A stretch of 16,860 nt of DNA from CAZYLZ01 sp964648335. GTDB lineage: Bacteria > Patescibacteriota > Minisyncoccia > Phycocordibacterales > UBA2100. The stretch spans positions 1 to 16,860 of the forward strand of contig CAZYLZ010000022.1 of the NCBI GenBank assembly GCA_964648335.1, in the 5' to 3' direction. The notes under the pieces were generated by a model, which had not been told where the DNA came from, made no database searches, and saw only the letters and a list, made by a program, of their open reading frames with translations. Of this stretch, positions 1 through 6,133 are shown one piece after another; within the stretch, counting starts at the first letter, position 1, and each line of letters begins with the position of its first letter. Made by a program: the position numbers and the translations under genes.

Positions 1-80
1 GCGTGCTCGAGGTACTGAAGCTCATTAAGAGCAAGAAGCCAGGGCTTTTGTTCGAAGAGCACGAGATTGTGCTCGCATAG
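1..80 (+). CDS. C-terminal fragment of an unidentified protein, cut by the window edge
   Basis: Reading from base 3, an open frame gives 25 residues ending in EEHEIVLA and a TAG stop at 78-80. The start lies outside the window. The residues are Lys/Leu/Glu-rich and hold no motif I can assign. It converges with dut, whose stop is 60 bases away, and no hairpin terminator is visible between the two. An open frame this short at an edge could be chance. Spacing and orientation make a real gene end plausible. Confidence 0.4.
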   Translation, partial: VLEVLKLIKSKKPGLLFEEHEIVLA

Positions 81-139
81 CGCAACGATGACTCATAGGA
101 ATCTCGGATACGGGAAGGAGTACGCTAATTTCAGAGAAT

Positions 140-565
140 TTAACGGACACCGGTACTCCCAAAACCATCAGCTCCTCGCTCGCTCTGGGATACTTCTTGC
201 ACCTCGACAATCTCGGGACGTTCTACCTTTTGTATCAAAAGCTGCGCGACACGGTCCCCTTTTGCAAACACGACCGGCTGATCGGATGCGTTGTGGAGAA
301 TCGCCTTGTATTCGCCGCGATAGCCCGCGTCGATGACGCCACCCAAGACCGCGATGCCGTTTTTTACGGCAAGCCCGCTGCGCCCCCACATAAGGGCGAC
401 ATAGCCGTCGTCCAACTCGAACGAGAGCCCTGTTGCGACGGCTTTTCGTTCGCCCGGCGCGAGCGTCACGTTCTCGTATGTTGCAAGATCGAGCCCCGCA
501 TCCCCTGCTTTGGCATATGCCGGTAAGACAGCGTCGGGATGGAGGCGTTTTATCTTGAGTATCAT
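140..565 (-). CDS. dut: dUTP diphosphatase (dUTPase)
   Basis: Hydrolyses dUTP to dUMP and pyrophosphate, keeping uracil out of DNA and feeding dUMP to thymidylate synthase. The 141-residue protein has the five trimeric-dUTPase motifs in order: AGDAGLDL (motif 1), GRSGLAVKNGI (2), GVIDAGYRGEY with the catalytic Asp (3), GDRVAQLLI (4) and the Gly-rich C-terminal lid RGADGFGSTG (5). Length is normal for the family. I chose the ATG at 565. A GTG two codons upstream (571) is possible, but an extended -10 box (TGgTAGTAT, 580-572) lies exactly 6 nt before the 565 ATG and no SD is present, which suggests a leaderless message starting at this ATG. The upstream dCMP deaminase ends in its own terminator, so dut is probably a separate transcription unit. 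Confidence 0.96.
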   Translation of the reverse strand: MILKIKRLHPDAVLPAYAKAGDAGLDLATYENVTLAPGERKAVATGLSFELDDGYVALMWGRSGLAVKNGIAVLGGVIDAGYRGEYKAILHNASDQPVVFAKGDRVAQLLIQKVERPEIVEVQEVSQSERGADGFGSTGVR

Positions 566-580
566 GCGCACATACTACCA
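566..580 (-). promoter_or_regulatory. Extended -10 promoter for a leaderless dut mRNA
   Basis: On the minus strand TGgTAGTAT (580-572) is followed by six bases and then the dut ATG at 565. A start 7 nt below the -10 box would fall on the A of the ATG. No good -35 is seen; the upstream bases belong to the preceding terminator. Confidence 0.5.
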
Positions 581-593
581 GTCGCATCTCCGC

Positions 594-624
594 AAAAAAA
601 GCACCTGCCGAAAGGCAGGTGCTT
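594..624 (-). terminator. Rho-independent terminator of the dCMP deaminase gene
   Basis: An 11-bp perfect stem (AAGCACCTGCC at 599-609 with its complement at 614-624) and a 4-base loop. Read on the minus strand it runs into a T-tract (600-594). It lies 5 nt past the dCMP deaminase stop, so it separates that gene from dut. Confidence 0.9.
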
Positions 625-628
625 GAGG

Positions 629-1249
629 TCATTTCTTCTCGATTCCCTGCATCGCACGATGCATGGCGCCGATCGGGTGATACTGATTGCGCTTGATCCA
701 GTCTTCGAGAAACAGCGACGAGTATTTCTTTACATCGACACCGAGGCTTTCAAGGTATTCCGTGACAAACTCCTCGCGACCATATTCCCAGAGGTAGTAG
801 ACCGTTTTGATTCCCTTGTTGACGATCTGCTTGGCACACGAATTGCACGGATGAAGCGTGACCATCATAGCAAGATCCGTGAGTCCGTTGGTGCCTGCCG
901 AGAGGTTGCCGATCGCGTTAAGCTCGGCGTGCGAGCCACGACAGAGACCTGCACCCTCTTTGAGCTTCCCGTCTACGACACGAGCACAGCCGGCTTCGCG
1001 AGGATTTACGTCGCCGCGTGCAGCGCCGTTATAGCCAGACGAGAGCACGAGGTCTTTGTGGTAGATGAGAGCGCCGACCTCGTACCACATGCATGTCGAG
1101 CGCTTCGATATGATCACCGCTTGTTGAGCGATGATGTCGAGCATCGACGGACGCCGGTAGTCGGGCTGAAGCTTTTCGGGGAACATGCGCATAAGAACTG
1201 CCGGATCGGTCTTGGGGACCCATTCGAGCAGCGGTTTTGTCTTTGCCAT
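629..1249 (-). CDS. dCMP deaminase (ComEB family)
   Basis: Deaminates dCMP to dUMP, the second source of thymidylate-synthase substrate beside dUTPase. The 206-residue protein carries the zinc-dependent cytidine/deoxycytidylate deaminase fold: KRSTCMW and SSGYNGAARG early in the domain (as in dCMP deaminases rather than tRNA or cytidine deaminases), then the HAE zinc/catalytic motif in GSHAELNAI, and the PCNSC zinc cysteines in TLHPCNSCAK. An N-terminal segment of about 35 residues precedes the domain. The start is well set by a perfect AGGAGG (1260-1255) five bases before the ATG. Members of this family are usually activated by dCTP and inhibited by dTTP; that is family knowledge, not visible here. 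It is divergent from folA, and the two share a 130-bp promoter region. Confidence 0.94.
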   Translation of the reverse strand: MAKTKPLLEWVPKTDPAVLMRMFPEKLQPDYRRPSMLDIIAQQAVIISKRSTCMWYEVGALIYHKDLVLSSGYNGAARGDVNPREAGCARVVDGKLKEGAGLCRGSHAELNAIGNLSAGTNGLTDLAMMVTLHPCNSCAKQIVNKGIKTVYYLWEYGREEFVTEYLESLGVDVKKYSSLFLEDWIKRNQYHPIGAMHRAMQGIEKK

Positions 1250-1322
1250 TGTGGCCTCCTGTTCTGACTACCCTAGTGATACCGCGCTCGGGCATCTTCC
1301 CGCAAGGTCAAAATAGTTTGAT

Positions 1323-1351
1323 TTGCTAACGCGTGCCCCTGCGCGTACAGT
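1323..1351 (+). promoter_or_regulatory. Putative sigma-70 promoter of folA
   Basis: TTGCTA (1323-1328), a 17-bp spacer, then TACAGT (1346-1351). It would start transcription near 1358, giving a leader of about 22 nt that contains the folA SD (GGAGA, 1369-1373). Both hexamers match consensus at 4 of 6 positions. Confidence 0.5.
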
Positions 1352-1379
1352 AGCCCGCGGACCAGCACGGAGAAAAACG

Positions 1380-1886
1380 ATGGAAATAAGCATTATCGCC
1401 GCTGTCGCCGAAAACGGCGTCATCGGTAAACACGGAAGACTCCCCTGGAGAATGCCGAGCGACCTCAAGCATTTCAAGGAACTCACGATGGGTCACGGCC
1501 TCGTCATGGGCTGGAAGACCTGGAAGGATGTCTCGGCCAGAACCGGCCTGCCTTTGCCGGGACGCAGGCACTACATTGTGACCGAGCATCACTTGCACTG
1601 CGAAGTCCCCGCCGCATGTGTGACACGCCCGACGATCGAACAGGCGATTGACCAGGCGCTCACCTGGGTCGAGAAGCTCTTCATCATCGGCGGTTCGCGT
1701 GTCTTCGCAGATGGGCAGAAATATGCGTCAACGATGCATATCACTCGTATCCACGCGAACGTGGATGGAGATACCAGCTTCCCTCCCATCGATGAGACTC
1801 AGTGGATGTGCGTAGCTCGCACCGCGATCGTTCAATCCGCCAGCGACGAATACCCCGCGTCCCACGAAGAGTGGCGACGCCTATGA
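1380..1886 (+). CDS. folA: Dihydrofolate reductase
   Basis: Reduces dihydrofolate to tetrahydrofolate with NADPH, regenerating the cofactor oxidised by ThyA. The open frame begins at 1323, but the DHFR domain starts at the ATG at 1380 (MEISIIAAVAENGVIG), preceded by GGAGA with a 6-base spacer; this gives 168 residues, normal for a bacterial enzyme. Visible motifs: ENGVIGKHGRLPW (Met20-loop region), the substrate-binding acidic residue Asp28 in PSDLKHF, VMGWKTW (usually MGRKTW, so the basic residue is a Trp here) and the NADPH-binding FIIGGSRVF. It is the only plus-strand gene in the thymidylate block, divergent from the dCMP deaminase and convergent with thyA. Confidence 0.95.
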   Translation: MEISIIAAVAENGVIGKHGRLPWRMPSDLKHFKELTMGHGLVMGWKTWKDVSARTGLPLPGRRHYIVTEHHLHCEVPAACVTRPTIEQAIDQALTWVEKLFIIGGSRVFADGQKYASTMHITRIHANVDGDTSFPPIDETQWMCVARTAIVQSASDEYPASHEEWRRL

Positions 1887-1890
1887 AAAT

Positions 1891-1926
1891 CACCCCGCAG
1901 TAGCGATACTGCGGGGTGTCGTTTTT
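1891..1926. terminator. Bidirectional terminator between convergent folA and thyA
   Basis: A 12-bp perfect stem (CACCCCGCAGTA at 1891-1902, complement at 1907-1918) with loop GCGA. T5 follows on the plus strand (1922-1926) and a shorter T-run follows on the minus strand (1890-1887). It lies 4 nt past the folA stop and 10 nt past the thyA stop. Confidence 0.9.
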
Positions 1927-1927
1927 A

Positions 1928-2848
1928 TCAGACTGCGATTGGGGCCTTAATCGCAGGATGAGGATCGTAGCCTTCGAGCGTGATGTCCTCAAACCGGAAC
2001 CCAAAGATATCGTTCACAGCCGGATTCAGCGTAACCATAGGCAATGCCTTTGGTTGGCGCGAAAGCTGCAAGCGAGCTTGGTCGAGATGGTTCTGATACA
2101 GATGCATCGAACCGAACGTATGCACGAACTCTCCTACCTTCAGTCCGCACACCTGCGCAATCATTATTGTAAGGAGCGCGTAGCTCGCGATGTTGAATGG
2201 CACTCCTAGGAACAAGTCAGCGCTTCGCTGGTACATCTGGCACGAGAGCCGCCCGTCAGTCACATCGAACTGAAACAGACAATGACACGGCGGAAGCCCT
2301 GCCTTTGCCATCTCATCAATCTCCGCGGGATTCCACGCTGACACGATGTGCCGGCGTGATTCCGGACTCTTCTTGATCGACTCGACAACAACTGCGATCT
2401 GATCAATGCCGCCGAGCACCCCATAGACAGGCCAGTGCCTCCACTGATAACCATAGACTGGACCGAGTTCGCCGTGCGCACCAGCGAAAACGACATCAGA
2501 TTTGATGCGCTCGGCAAAGTCCTTGATACCGTCGATCCATTCTTGCGAAGTTGATTTCGGTACTGGCAACTTCTGCTTCACCAGATATGCCTTGTAGGGC
2601 CACTCGTCCCAGATATGCACGTCGTTGTCGACGAGGTACTTGATATTGGTGTCCCCTTTCAAGAACCACAACAACTCGTGCACAATCATGCGAAACGGTA
2701 CGCGCTTCGTGGTGAGAAGCGGAAAACCGTCAACAAGATTGAACCGCATCTGATAGCCGAAGGTGTCGAGCGTTCCGGTTCCGGTACGATCTCCTTTCTT
2801 GTTTCCTTTGGTGAGTACGTGAGAAAGTGCGTCAAGGTACTGGCGCAT
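1928..2848 (-). CDS. thyA: Thymidylate synthase (ThyA type)
   Basis: Methylates dUMP to dTMP using 5,10-methylene-tetrahydrofolate, releasing dihydrofolate for FolA. The 306 residues include GDRTGTGT (phosphate-binding loop), the LPPCHCLFQF active-site block with Cys188 as the likely nucleophile, and RSADLFLGVPFNIASYALL (dUMP-binding block). It is about 40 residues longer than the E. coli enzyme. The extra segment, around residues 85-130, lies where the Lactobacillus-type enzymes also carry an insertion. The start is supported by GGAGG (2859-2855) six bases before the ATG. It follows glyA by 88 bases, so co-transcription with glyA is possible; a small hairpin at 2910-2925 lies in the gap without a T-tract. 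Confidence 0.96.
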   Translation of the reverse strand: MRQYLDALSHVLTKGNKKGDRTGTGTLDTFGYQMRFNLVDGFPLLTTKRVPFRMIVHELLWFLKGDTNIKYLVDNDVHIWDEWPYKAYLVKQKLPVPKSTSQEWIDGIKDFAERIKSDVVFAGAHGELGPVYGYQWRHWPVYGVLGGIDQIAVVVESIKKSPESRRHIVSAWNPAEIDEMAKAGLPPCHCLFQFDVTDGRLSCQMYQRSADLFLGVPFNIASYALLTIMIAQVCGLKVGEFVHTFGSMHLYQNHLDQARLQLSRQPKALPMVTLNPAVNDIFGFRFEDITLEGYDPHPAIKAPIAV

Positions 2849-2909
2849 GGTGTTCCTCCATTAGGCGCTTAGCTCGACGCATGATGCCACGCCACACGCC
2901 AGAGAGCTA

Positions 2910-2925
2910 CTCAAGTATCCTTGAG
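2910..2925. repeat. Small inverted repeat in the glyA-thyA gap
   Basis: CTCAAG (2910-2915) and its complement (2920-2925) with loop TATC. No T-run follows on the minus strand, so it is not a convincing terminator. It could be an RNA processing or stability hairpin in a glyA-thyA message, or chance. Confidence 0.3.
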
Positions 2926-2936
2926 CCCACGAATCT

Positions 2937-4109
2937 TTATGAACGCAAAATTGTGTCGATCTTCTTAGCTATCTTTATGAAATCCTTCTCTTTCTTGCCG
3001 CGGGTGGTCTCGGCAGGCGTGCCAATGCGGATGCCGGACGGATCTAGGGGTCCGCGCTTGTCGTGCGGGACGGTATTCATGTTTACGATGATGCCTGCCT
3101 TCTCGAGCCGTTCGCTCGCGTCTTTCCCGCCGATCCCCTTCCCGCCCATCCACGTATCTACCAGGACGAGGTTGCTGTCGCTGCCGTCGGTGATGACATG
3201 CCAGCCGAGCCGCTTCATCTCTGCAGCGAGCGCACGCGAATTCTTAACAATCTGCGCGGCATATTTCTTGAACTGAGGAGACATCGCCTCCTTGAATGCA
3301 ATCGCGGCCGCTGCTATCGCGTTCTCGTGCGGACCGCCCTGGAGCCCCGGGATGATCGCCTTGTCTATCTTTACGTCGAACCCACGCTTGTCCTTGCGCA
3401 CGAAGATGATGGCAGCGCGGGGGCCGCGCAAGGTTTTGTGCACGGTCGTGGTAACGACGTCTGCATATGGAAACGGCGACGGGTACACCTTGCCTGCCAC
3501 GAGTCCCGCAACGTGCGACATGTCTGCCATAAGAAGCGAACCGCCAAGATCAGCTATCTCGCGAAATTTCTTCCAGTCTACGGCGCGCGGGTATGCGGTG
3601 AATCCGGCGACGATGAGATCGGGCTTGGCATGCACCGCTTCGTTCTTGAGATGTACGTAGTCGACAAGGCCCGTCGTGGCATCCACCTCGAACGCAACCT
3701 GCTTCCAAACCTTGCCGGTAAACGACATCGGCTGTGCGTGCGTGAGATGCCCACCGGACGAGAGCTTCATACCCATGATCTTCCCGCCCTGTGGCACCAA
3801 TGCTGCATACACAGCGAGGTTCGCTGGGGAGCCCGAAAGCGGCTGCACATTTACATGCCAGTCCTTTGCCGAGAGACCGAAGAGCTTGAGCGCGCGCGCA
3901 ATGGCCACGCTCTCGACCTTGTCGATGATACCGTTGCCCCCGTAATATCGCTTTCCCGGGTAGCCTTCTGAATACTTGTTGGTGAGCTCGGAACCGAGCG
4001 CTTCGAGTACGTCCTTCGAGACATAGTTTTCCGACGCAATGAGGTTGATGACGCCTTTCTGGCGCTTTATTTCGGCATCGATCAGCTTTTTTACTTCTTT
4101 GTCTTTCAT
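2937..4109 (-). CDS. glyA: Serine hydroxymethyltransferase
   Basis: PLP enzyme converting serine and tetrahydrofolate to glycine and 5,10-methylene-tetrahydrofolate, the one-carbon donor for ThyA. Motifs: INLIASENYVS near the N-terminus, NKYSEGYPGKRYYGGN (substrate and dimer contacts), ADMSHVAGLVAG, and TTTVHKTLRGPR with the PLP-binding Lys225. At 390 residues it is somewhat shorter than the E. coli protein (about 417). The frame stays open upstream to a TTG at 4154, but family alignment begins at the ATG at 4109 (MKDKEVKKLIDAEI). SD support is weak (GAGTG only). It lies downstream of folD across a palindromic repeat and upstream of thyA. Confidence 0.96.
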   Translation of the reverse strand: MKDKEVKKLIDAEIKRQKGVINLIASENYVSKDVLEALGSELTNKYSEGYPGKRYYGGNGIIDKVESVAIARALKLFGLSAKDWHVNVQPLSGSPANLAVYAALVPQGGKIMGMKLSSGGHLTHAQPMSFTGKVWKQVAFEVDATTGLVDYVHLKNEAVHAKPDLIVAGFTAYPRAVDWKKFREIADLGGSLLMADMSHVAGLVAGKVYPSPFPYADVVTTTVHKTLRGPRAAIIFVRKDKRGFDVKIDKAIIPGLQGGPHENAIAAAAIAFKEAMSPQFKKYAAQIVKNSRALAAEMKRLGWHVITDGSDSNLVLVDTWMGGKGIGGKDASERLEKAGIIVNMNTVPHDKRGPLDPSGIRIGTPAETTRGKKEKDFIKIAKKIDTILRS

Positions 4110-4165
4110 AAAATGCACTCTATCATGCGGCACATGGTTTGCTAGTCGATGCAATTTGAGCTTCC

Positions 4166-4261
4166 CCTCCTCTTCTTTCTAAGAGGAGGATTGAGGTGGA
4201 GTTGGTTGATTCGATTTTACGGACCAACTCCATCCCCCGCCTTCCTCTTATAAAGAGGAAG
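4166..4261. repeat. Compound palindromic repeat between folD and glyA
   Basis: Two 9-bp hairpins (CCTCCTCTT 4166-4174 with 4181-4189; CTTCCTCTT 4241-4249 with 4253-4261) flank a 10-bp central stem (TGGAGTTGGT 4197-4206 with 4223-4232). The left arm and the reverse complement of the right arm are imperfect copies of each other, so the whole is a roughly 96-bp inverted pair that could extrude as a cloverleaf. No T-tract follows on the minus strand, which argues against a simple terminator. The arrangement resembles paired REP-type or MITE-like elements. The right hairpin overlaps the last codons and the TAA stop of folD. Confidence 0.75.
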
Positions 4262-5078
4262 TGGCTAAGGCAGCATTACGCAAAAGGCACGCAACCGTGA
4301 TAGGACCAATCCCGCCGGGGGTCGGAGTAAAAAGCGTAGCATCCTCGGCACAGCCAGGATCGATATCGCCCTTAATGACACCCGAGTCCGAGCTGGTGCC
4401 GCAATCGATGAGGACGGCCCCGGGCTTCAGCATACCCGGCTGAACGAAATGTGGAACGCCGATGCCCGACACCACGATATCGGCATCGAGGAGCGCCCCC
4501 GAAACCGTGATACTTGGACGATCGATAACAGAGTATGCAACATCGAGCGTATCGAAGAGCGCGGCGACCGGAGCTCCGACGAGCCGTCCTGCACCAAGGA
4601 TGACCGCCTTCTTGTCGGTGACGTCAATTTGTGCGGTCCGCAAGACCTCATGGACAGCTGCGGCGACCGGCGGCACGAGGGTCGTAGTTCCTTTCTTGTA
4701 CGCCGCAAAGGTGTCCTCGGCCAGAACGTCGATATCGAGATACATCGGAATGTGCCCGAGGACGTGATCGACGTCCATCAACTCCGGCAAGGGCAGCTGC
4801 ACGATGATACCGGTAATCTCGGGACGCGTCGCTGTCTGTACGATCGTCTTGGTGACATCTTTGGTACGCACGTCTGCCGGAAAGCGGACCTCCTCGATTT
4901 CGATACCGACATCGGCTGCGCGGCGCTTCTTGATCGAAACGAACTGCTCAATAGCCGGATGATCTCCGACGATAAACAGCGCGATCTTCGGCTTCCTGGC
5001 AAGACCGGCAACAGAATCGCGCACCGTGTCGAAGACCCGGTGCGCTATTCTTTTTCCATCTATGATTTGAGCACTCAT
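4248..5078 (-). CDS. folD: Methylene-THF dehydrogenase / methenyl-THF cyclohydrolase
   Basis: Bifunctional enzyme interconverting 5,10-methylene-, methenyl- and 10-formyl-tetrahydrofolate, linking the GlyA/ThyA pool to formyl donors for purine and initiator-tRNA formylation. The 276 residues show GIIVQLPLP (substrate loop with the catalytic Gln), VILGAGRLVGAPVAALF (Rossmann dinucleotide motif) and TPTPGGIGPITVACLL (C-terminal signature). The catalytic Lys50 is present in FVSIKKRRAADVGI, but the Tyr normally four residues before it is Phe46. The usual DVDG segment reads DIDV, so this is a divergent member. It starts 23 nt after the rplK stop with no visible SD, suggesting translation coupled to rplK. 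Its 3' end is built into a palindromic repeat. Confidence 0.93.
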   Translation of the reverse strand: MSAQIIDGKRIAHRVFDTVRDSVAGLARKPKIALFIVGDHPAIEQFVSIKKRRAADVGIEIEEVRFPADVRTKDVTKTIVQTATRPEITGIIVQLPLPELMDVDHVLGHIPMYLDIDVLAEDTFAAYKKGTTTLVPPVAAAVHEVLRTAQIDVTDKKAVILGAGRLVGAPVAALFDTLDVAYSVIDRPSITVSGALLDADIVVSGIGVPHFVQPGMLKPGAVLIDCGTSSDSGVIKGDIDPGCAEDATLFTPTPGGIGPITVACLLRNAALATSSL

Positions 5079-5101
5079 GCGAGTGTCGCGCGAGAGCGAC
5101 G

Positions 5102-5524
5102 TTACACGATATCGATACCCATCGAACGTGCGGTTCCGGTGAGCGTCTTCATCGCCGCTGCGAGATCGGGCGCGTTCATGTCTTCCATCTTGCGCTTAGC
5201 AACCTCTTCGAGCTTGGCTTTCGAGAGCTTTCCTGCTTTTTCAGCAGGGGTCTTGCCCGAGCCTTTCTCGACGCCGGTAGCAGAAAGTATGAGACGCGAA
5301 GCAGGCGGCTGCTTCATGATGAAGGTGAACGAGCGATCCTCGTACACAGTCATGAGGACCGGGATGATCTCCCCCATCTTGTCGCGGGTTGCCGAGTTGA
5401 ACTCGTTGACGAACGTACCGATGTTGACGCCTGCGGGACCGAGCACGGTTCCCACTGGCGGCGCAGCTGTCGCCTTGCCGGCTGGAAGCTGGAGCTTTAT
5501 CTGACGAGTGATCTTTTTGGCCAT
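5102..5524 (-). CDS. rplK: 50S ribosomal protein L11
   Basis: L11 forms the GTPase-associated centre of the large subunit with 23S rRNA and the L10/L12 stalk. The 140 residues match the family: LQLPAGKATAAPPVGTVLGPAGVNI at the N-terminus, FVNEFNSATRD, the proline-rich hinge KQPPASRLI, and a C-terminal rRNA-binding domain ending GTARSMGIDIV. Length is typical. It usually follows nusG and precedes rplA. Here nusG is on the same strand, but a plus-strand gene intervenes, and folD replaces rplA downstream. No SD is seen before the ATG; a -10 box lies 9 nt upstream. Confidence 0.97.
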   Translation of the reverse strand: MAKKITRQIKLQLPAGKATAAPPVGTVLGPAGVNIGTFVNEFNSATRDKMGEIIPVLMTVYEDRSFTFIMKQPPASRLILSATGVEKGSGKTPAEKAGKLSKAKLEEVAKRKMEDMNAPDLAAAMKTLTGTARSMGIDIV

Positions 5525-5533
5525 AACGGTCGA

Positions 5534-5561
5534 ATGATACTCAATTTCCTATAAAAAGCAA
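5534..5561 (-). promoter_or_regulatory. Putative rplK promoter giving a nearly leaderless mRNA
   Basis: TTGCTT (5561-5556), a 16-bp spacer, TATCAT (5539-5534), then nine bases to the rplK ATG. The predicted leader is only about 2-3 nt and there is no SD. rplS has the same -35 hexamer and the same 9-nt gap. Confidence 0.5.
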
Positions 5562-5656
5562 TACCCTGCCCCGGCAATCCGCCCTCATCAAGCACAGCTA
5601 ATATGGAATACAATTTCAGGGAGTAATACATACATTTAAAAGCAGGGAAGGCTATC

Positions 5657-5761
5657 ATGCAAAAATGTTGCGAAAATTATTGCCTAAAATTGGCAGCGCA
5701 GCCTCGTTGGCTACCGTTTTTTTCTATGATAGTCTGCGAAAAGCCGAATGCAAGGAGGTAG
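5657..5761 (+). CDS. Possible 34-aa Cys-containing leader ORF before the 89-aa gene
   Basis: An ATG at 5657, preceded by GGGAAGG (5645-5651), opens 34 codons beginning MQKCCENYC and ending KPNARR. Its TAG stop (5759-5761) overlaps the end of the AAGGAGGT SD of the next gene, the geometry expected for translational coupling or a regulatory leader peptide. Four cysteines (positions 4, 5, 9, 27) are unusual for so short a peptide. No homology can be claimed; it may be a chance frame in an AT-rich intergenic region, and only the position of its stop argues otherwise. Confidence 0.25.
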   Translation: MQKCCENYCLKLAAQPRWLPFFSMIVCEKPNARR

Positions 5762-5764
5762 ACC

Positions 5765-6034
5765 ATGGGCTTCAATCAACTTGAATCAGAAATCCGCTAC
5801 TCAGTGAAAGAGTACGCTGATAAACGAGTAAAAGACATCGCTACAGAAGATCCCAGCGGGCACACCGTGACAAGTGCCAGCATAGAAACATTTGTTAGGA
5901 CATATCTCTCTGTCATGCAGGACGGAGAACAGCATCTTCTTCCTGTTCCAGGAACTCACACTGTGTCGAGAACAGTTGTTCTGACCAAGGTAAATTGCGA
6001 TGAGTTTACCTTAAGAGAAGAATCTGACGAGTAA
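5765..6034 (+). CDS. Orphan 89-aa protein, inserted between nusG and rplK
   Basis: I do not recognise this family. It starts at an ATG five bases after a perfect AAGGAGGT (5752-5759), the strongest SD in the window, and ends before two hairpins. The protein is acidic and soluble-looking (no membrane segment or signal peptide). A charged N-terminal half (ESEIRYSVKEYADKRVKDIA) is probably helical, a Val/Thr-rich middle (HTVSRTVVLTKVNCDEFTLR) is probably beta, and the tail is EESDE. Its DNA is visibly more AT-rich than the flanking ribosomal genes and it lies on the opposite strand, breaking the conserved nusG-rplK neighbourhood. This suggests a later insertion. A TATGAT -10 candidate is at 5725-5730. 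Confidence 0.75.
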   Translation: MGFNQLESEIRYSVKEYADKRVKDIATEDPSGHTVTSASIETFVRTYLSVMQDGEQHLLPVPGTHTVSRTVVLTKVNCDEFTLREESDE

Positions 6035-6042
6035 TCGTTTCC

Positions 6043-6074
6043 ATCGCCCGGCCACTAACATGTGTCTGGGCGAT
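6043..6074 (+). terminator. Hairpin downstream of the 89-aa gene
   Basis: ATCGCCC (6043-6049) pairs with GGGCGAT (6068-6074), extended by further pairs inside. The following bases (TTATAT) are not a true T-tract, so it may be an accessory 3' hairpin ahead of the stronger terminator at 6085-6124. Confidence 0.4.
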
Positions 6075-6084
6075 TTATATGATT

Positions 6085-6124
6085 AAAAAACACTGCCAGA
6101 ACCATGGTCCTGGCAGTGTTTTTT
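6085..6124. terminator. Bidirectional terminator between the 89-aa gene and nusG
   Basis: A 15-bp perfect outer stem (6085-6099 with 6110-6124) made of A6 plus CACTGCCAG and its complement, with ACC/GGT pairing inside the loop. A/T tracts on both sides give U-runs in both directions. It lies 9 nt past the nusG stop and about 50 nt past the 89-aa gene. Confidence 0.9.
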
Positions 6125-6133
6125 AAATTGAAT

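Noticed and set aside
539..1267. 242-aa plus-strand open frame
   Set aside because: Antisense shadow of the dCMP deaminase, which has clear motifs and an SD.
3063..3971. 302-aa plus-strand open frame
   Set aside because: Antisense shadow of glyA; low-complexity composition without a family pattern.
4110..4154. TTG-started longer GlyA
   Set aside because: The added 15 residues do not align with serine hydroxymethyltransferases; the ATG at 4109 gives a normal N-terminus.
4449..5504. 351-aa plus-strand open frame
   Set aside because: Runs antisense through folD and rplK, which are unmistakable genes.
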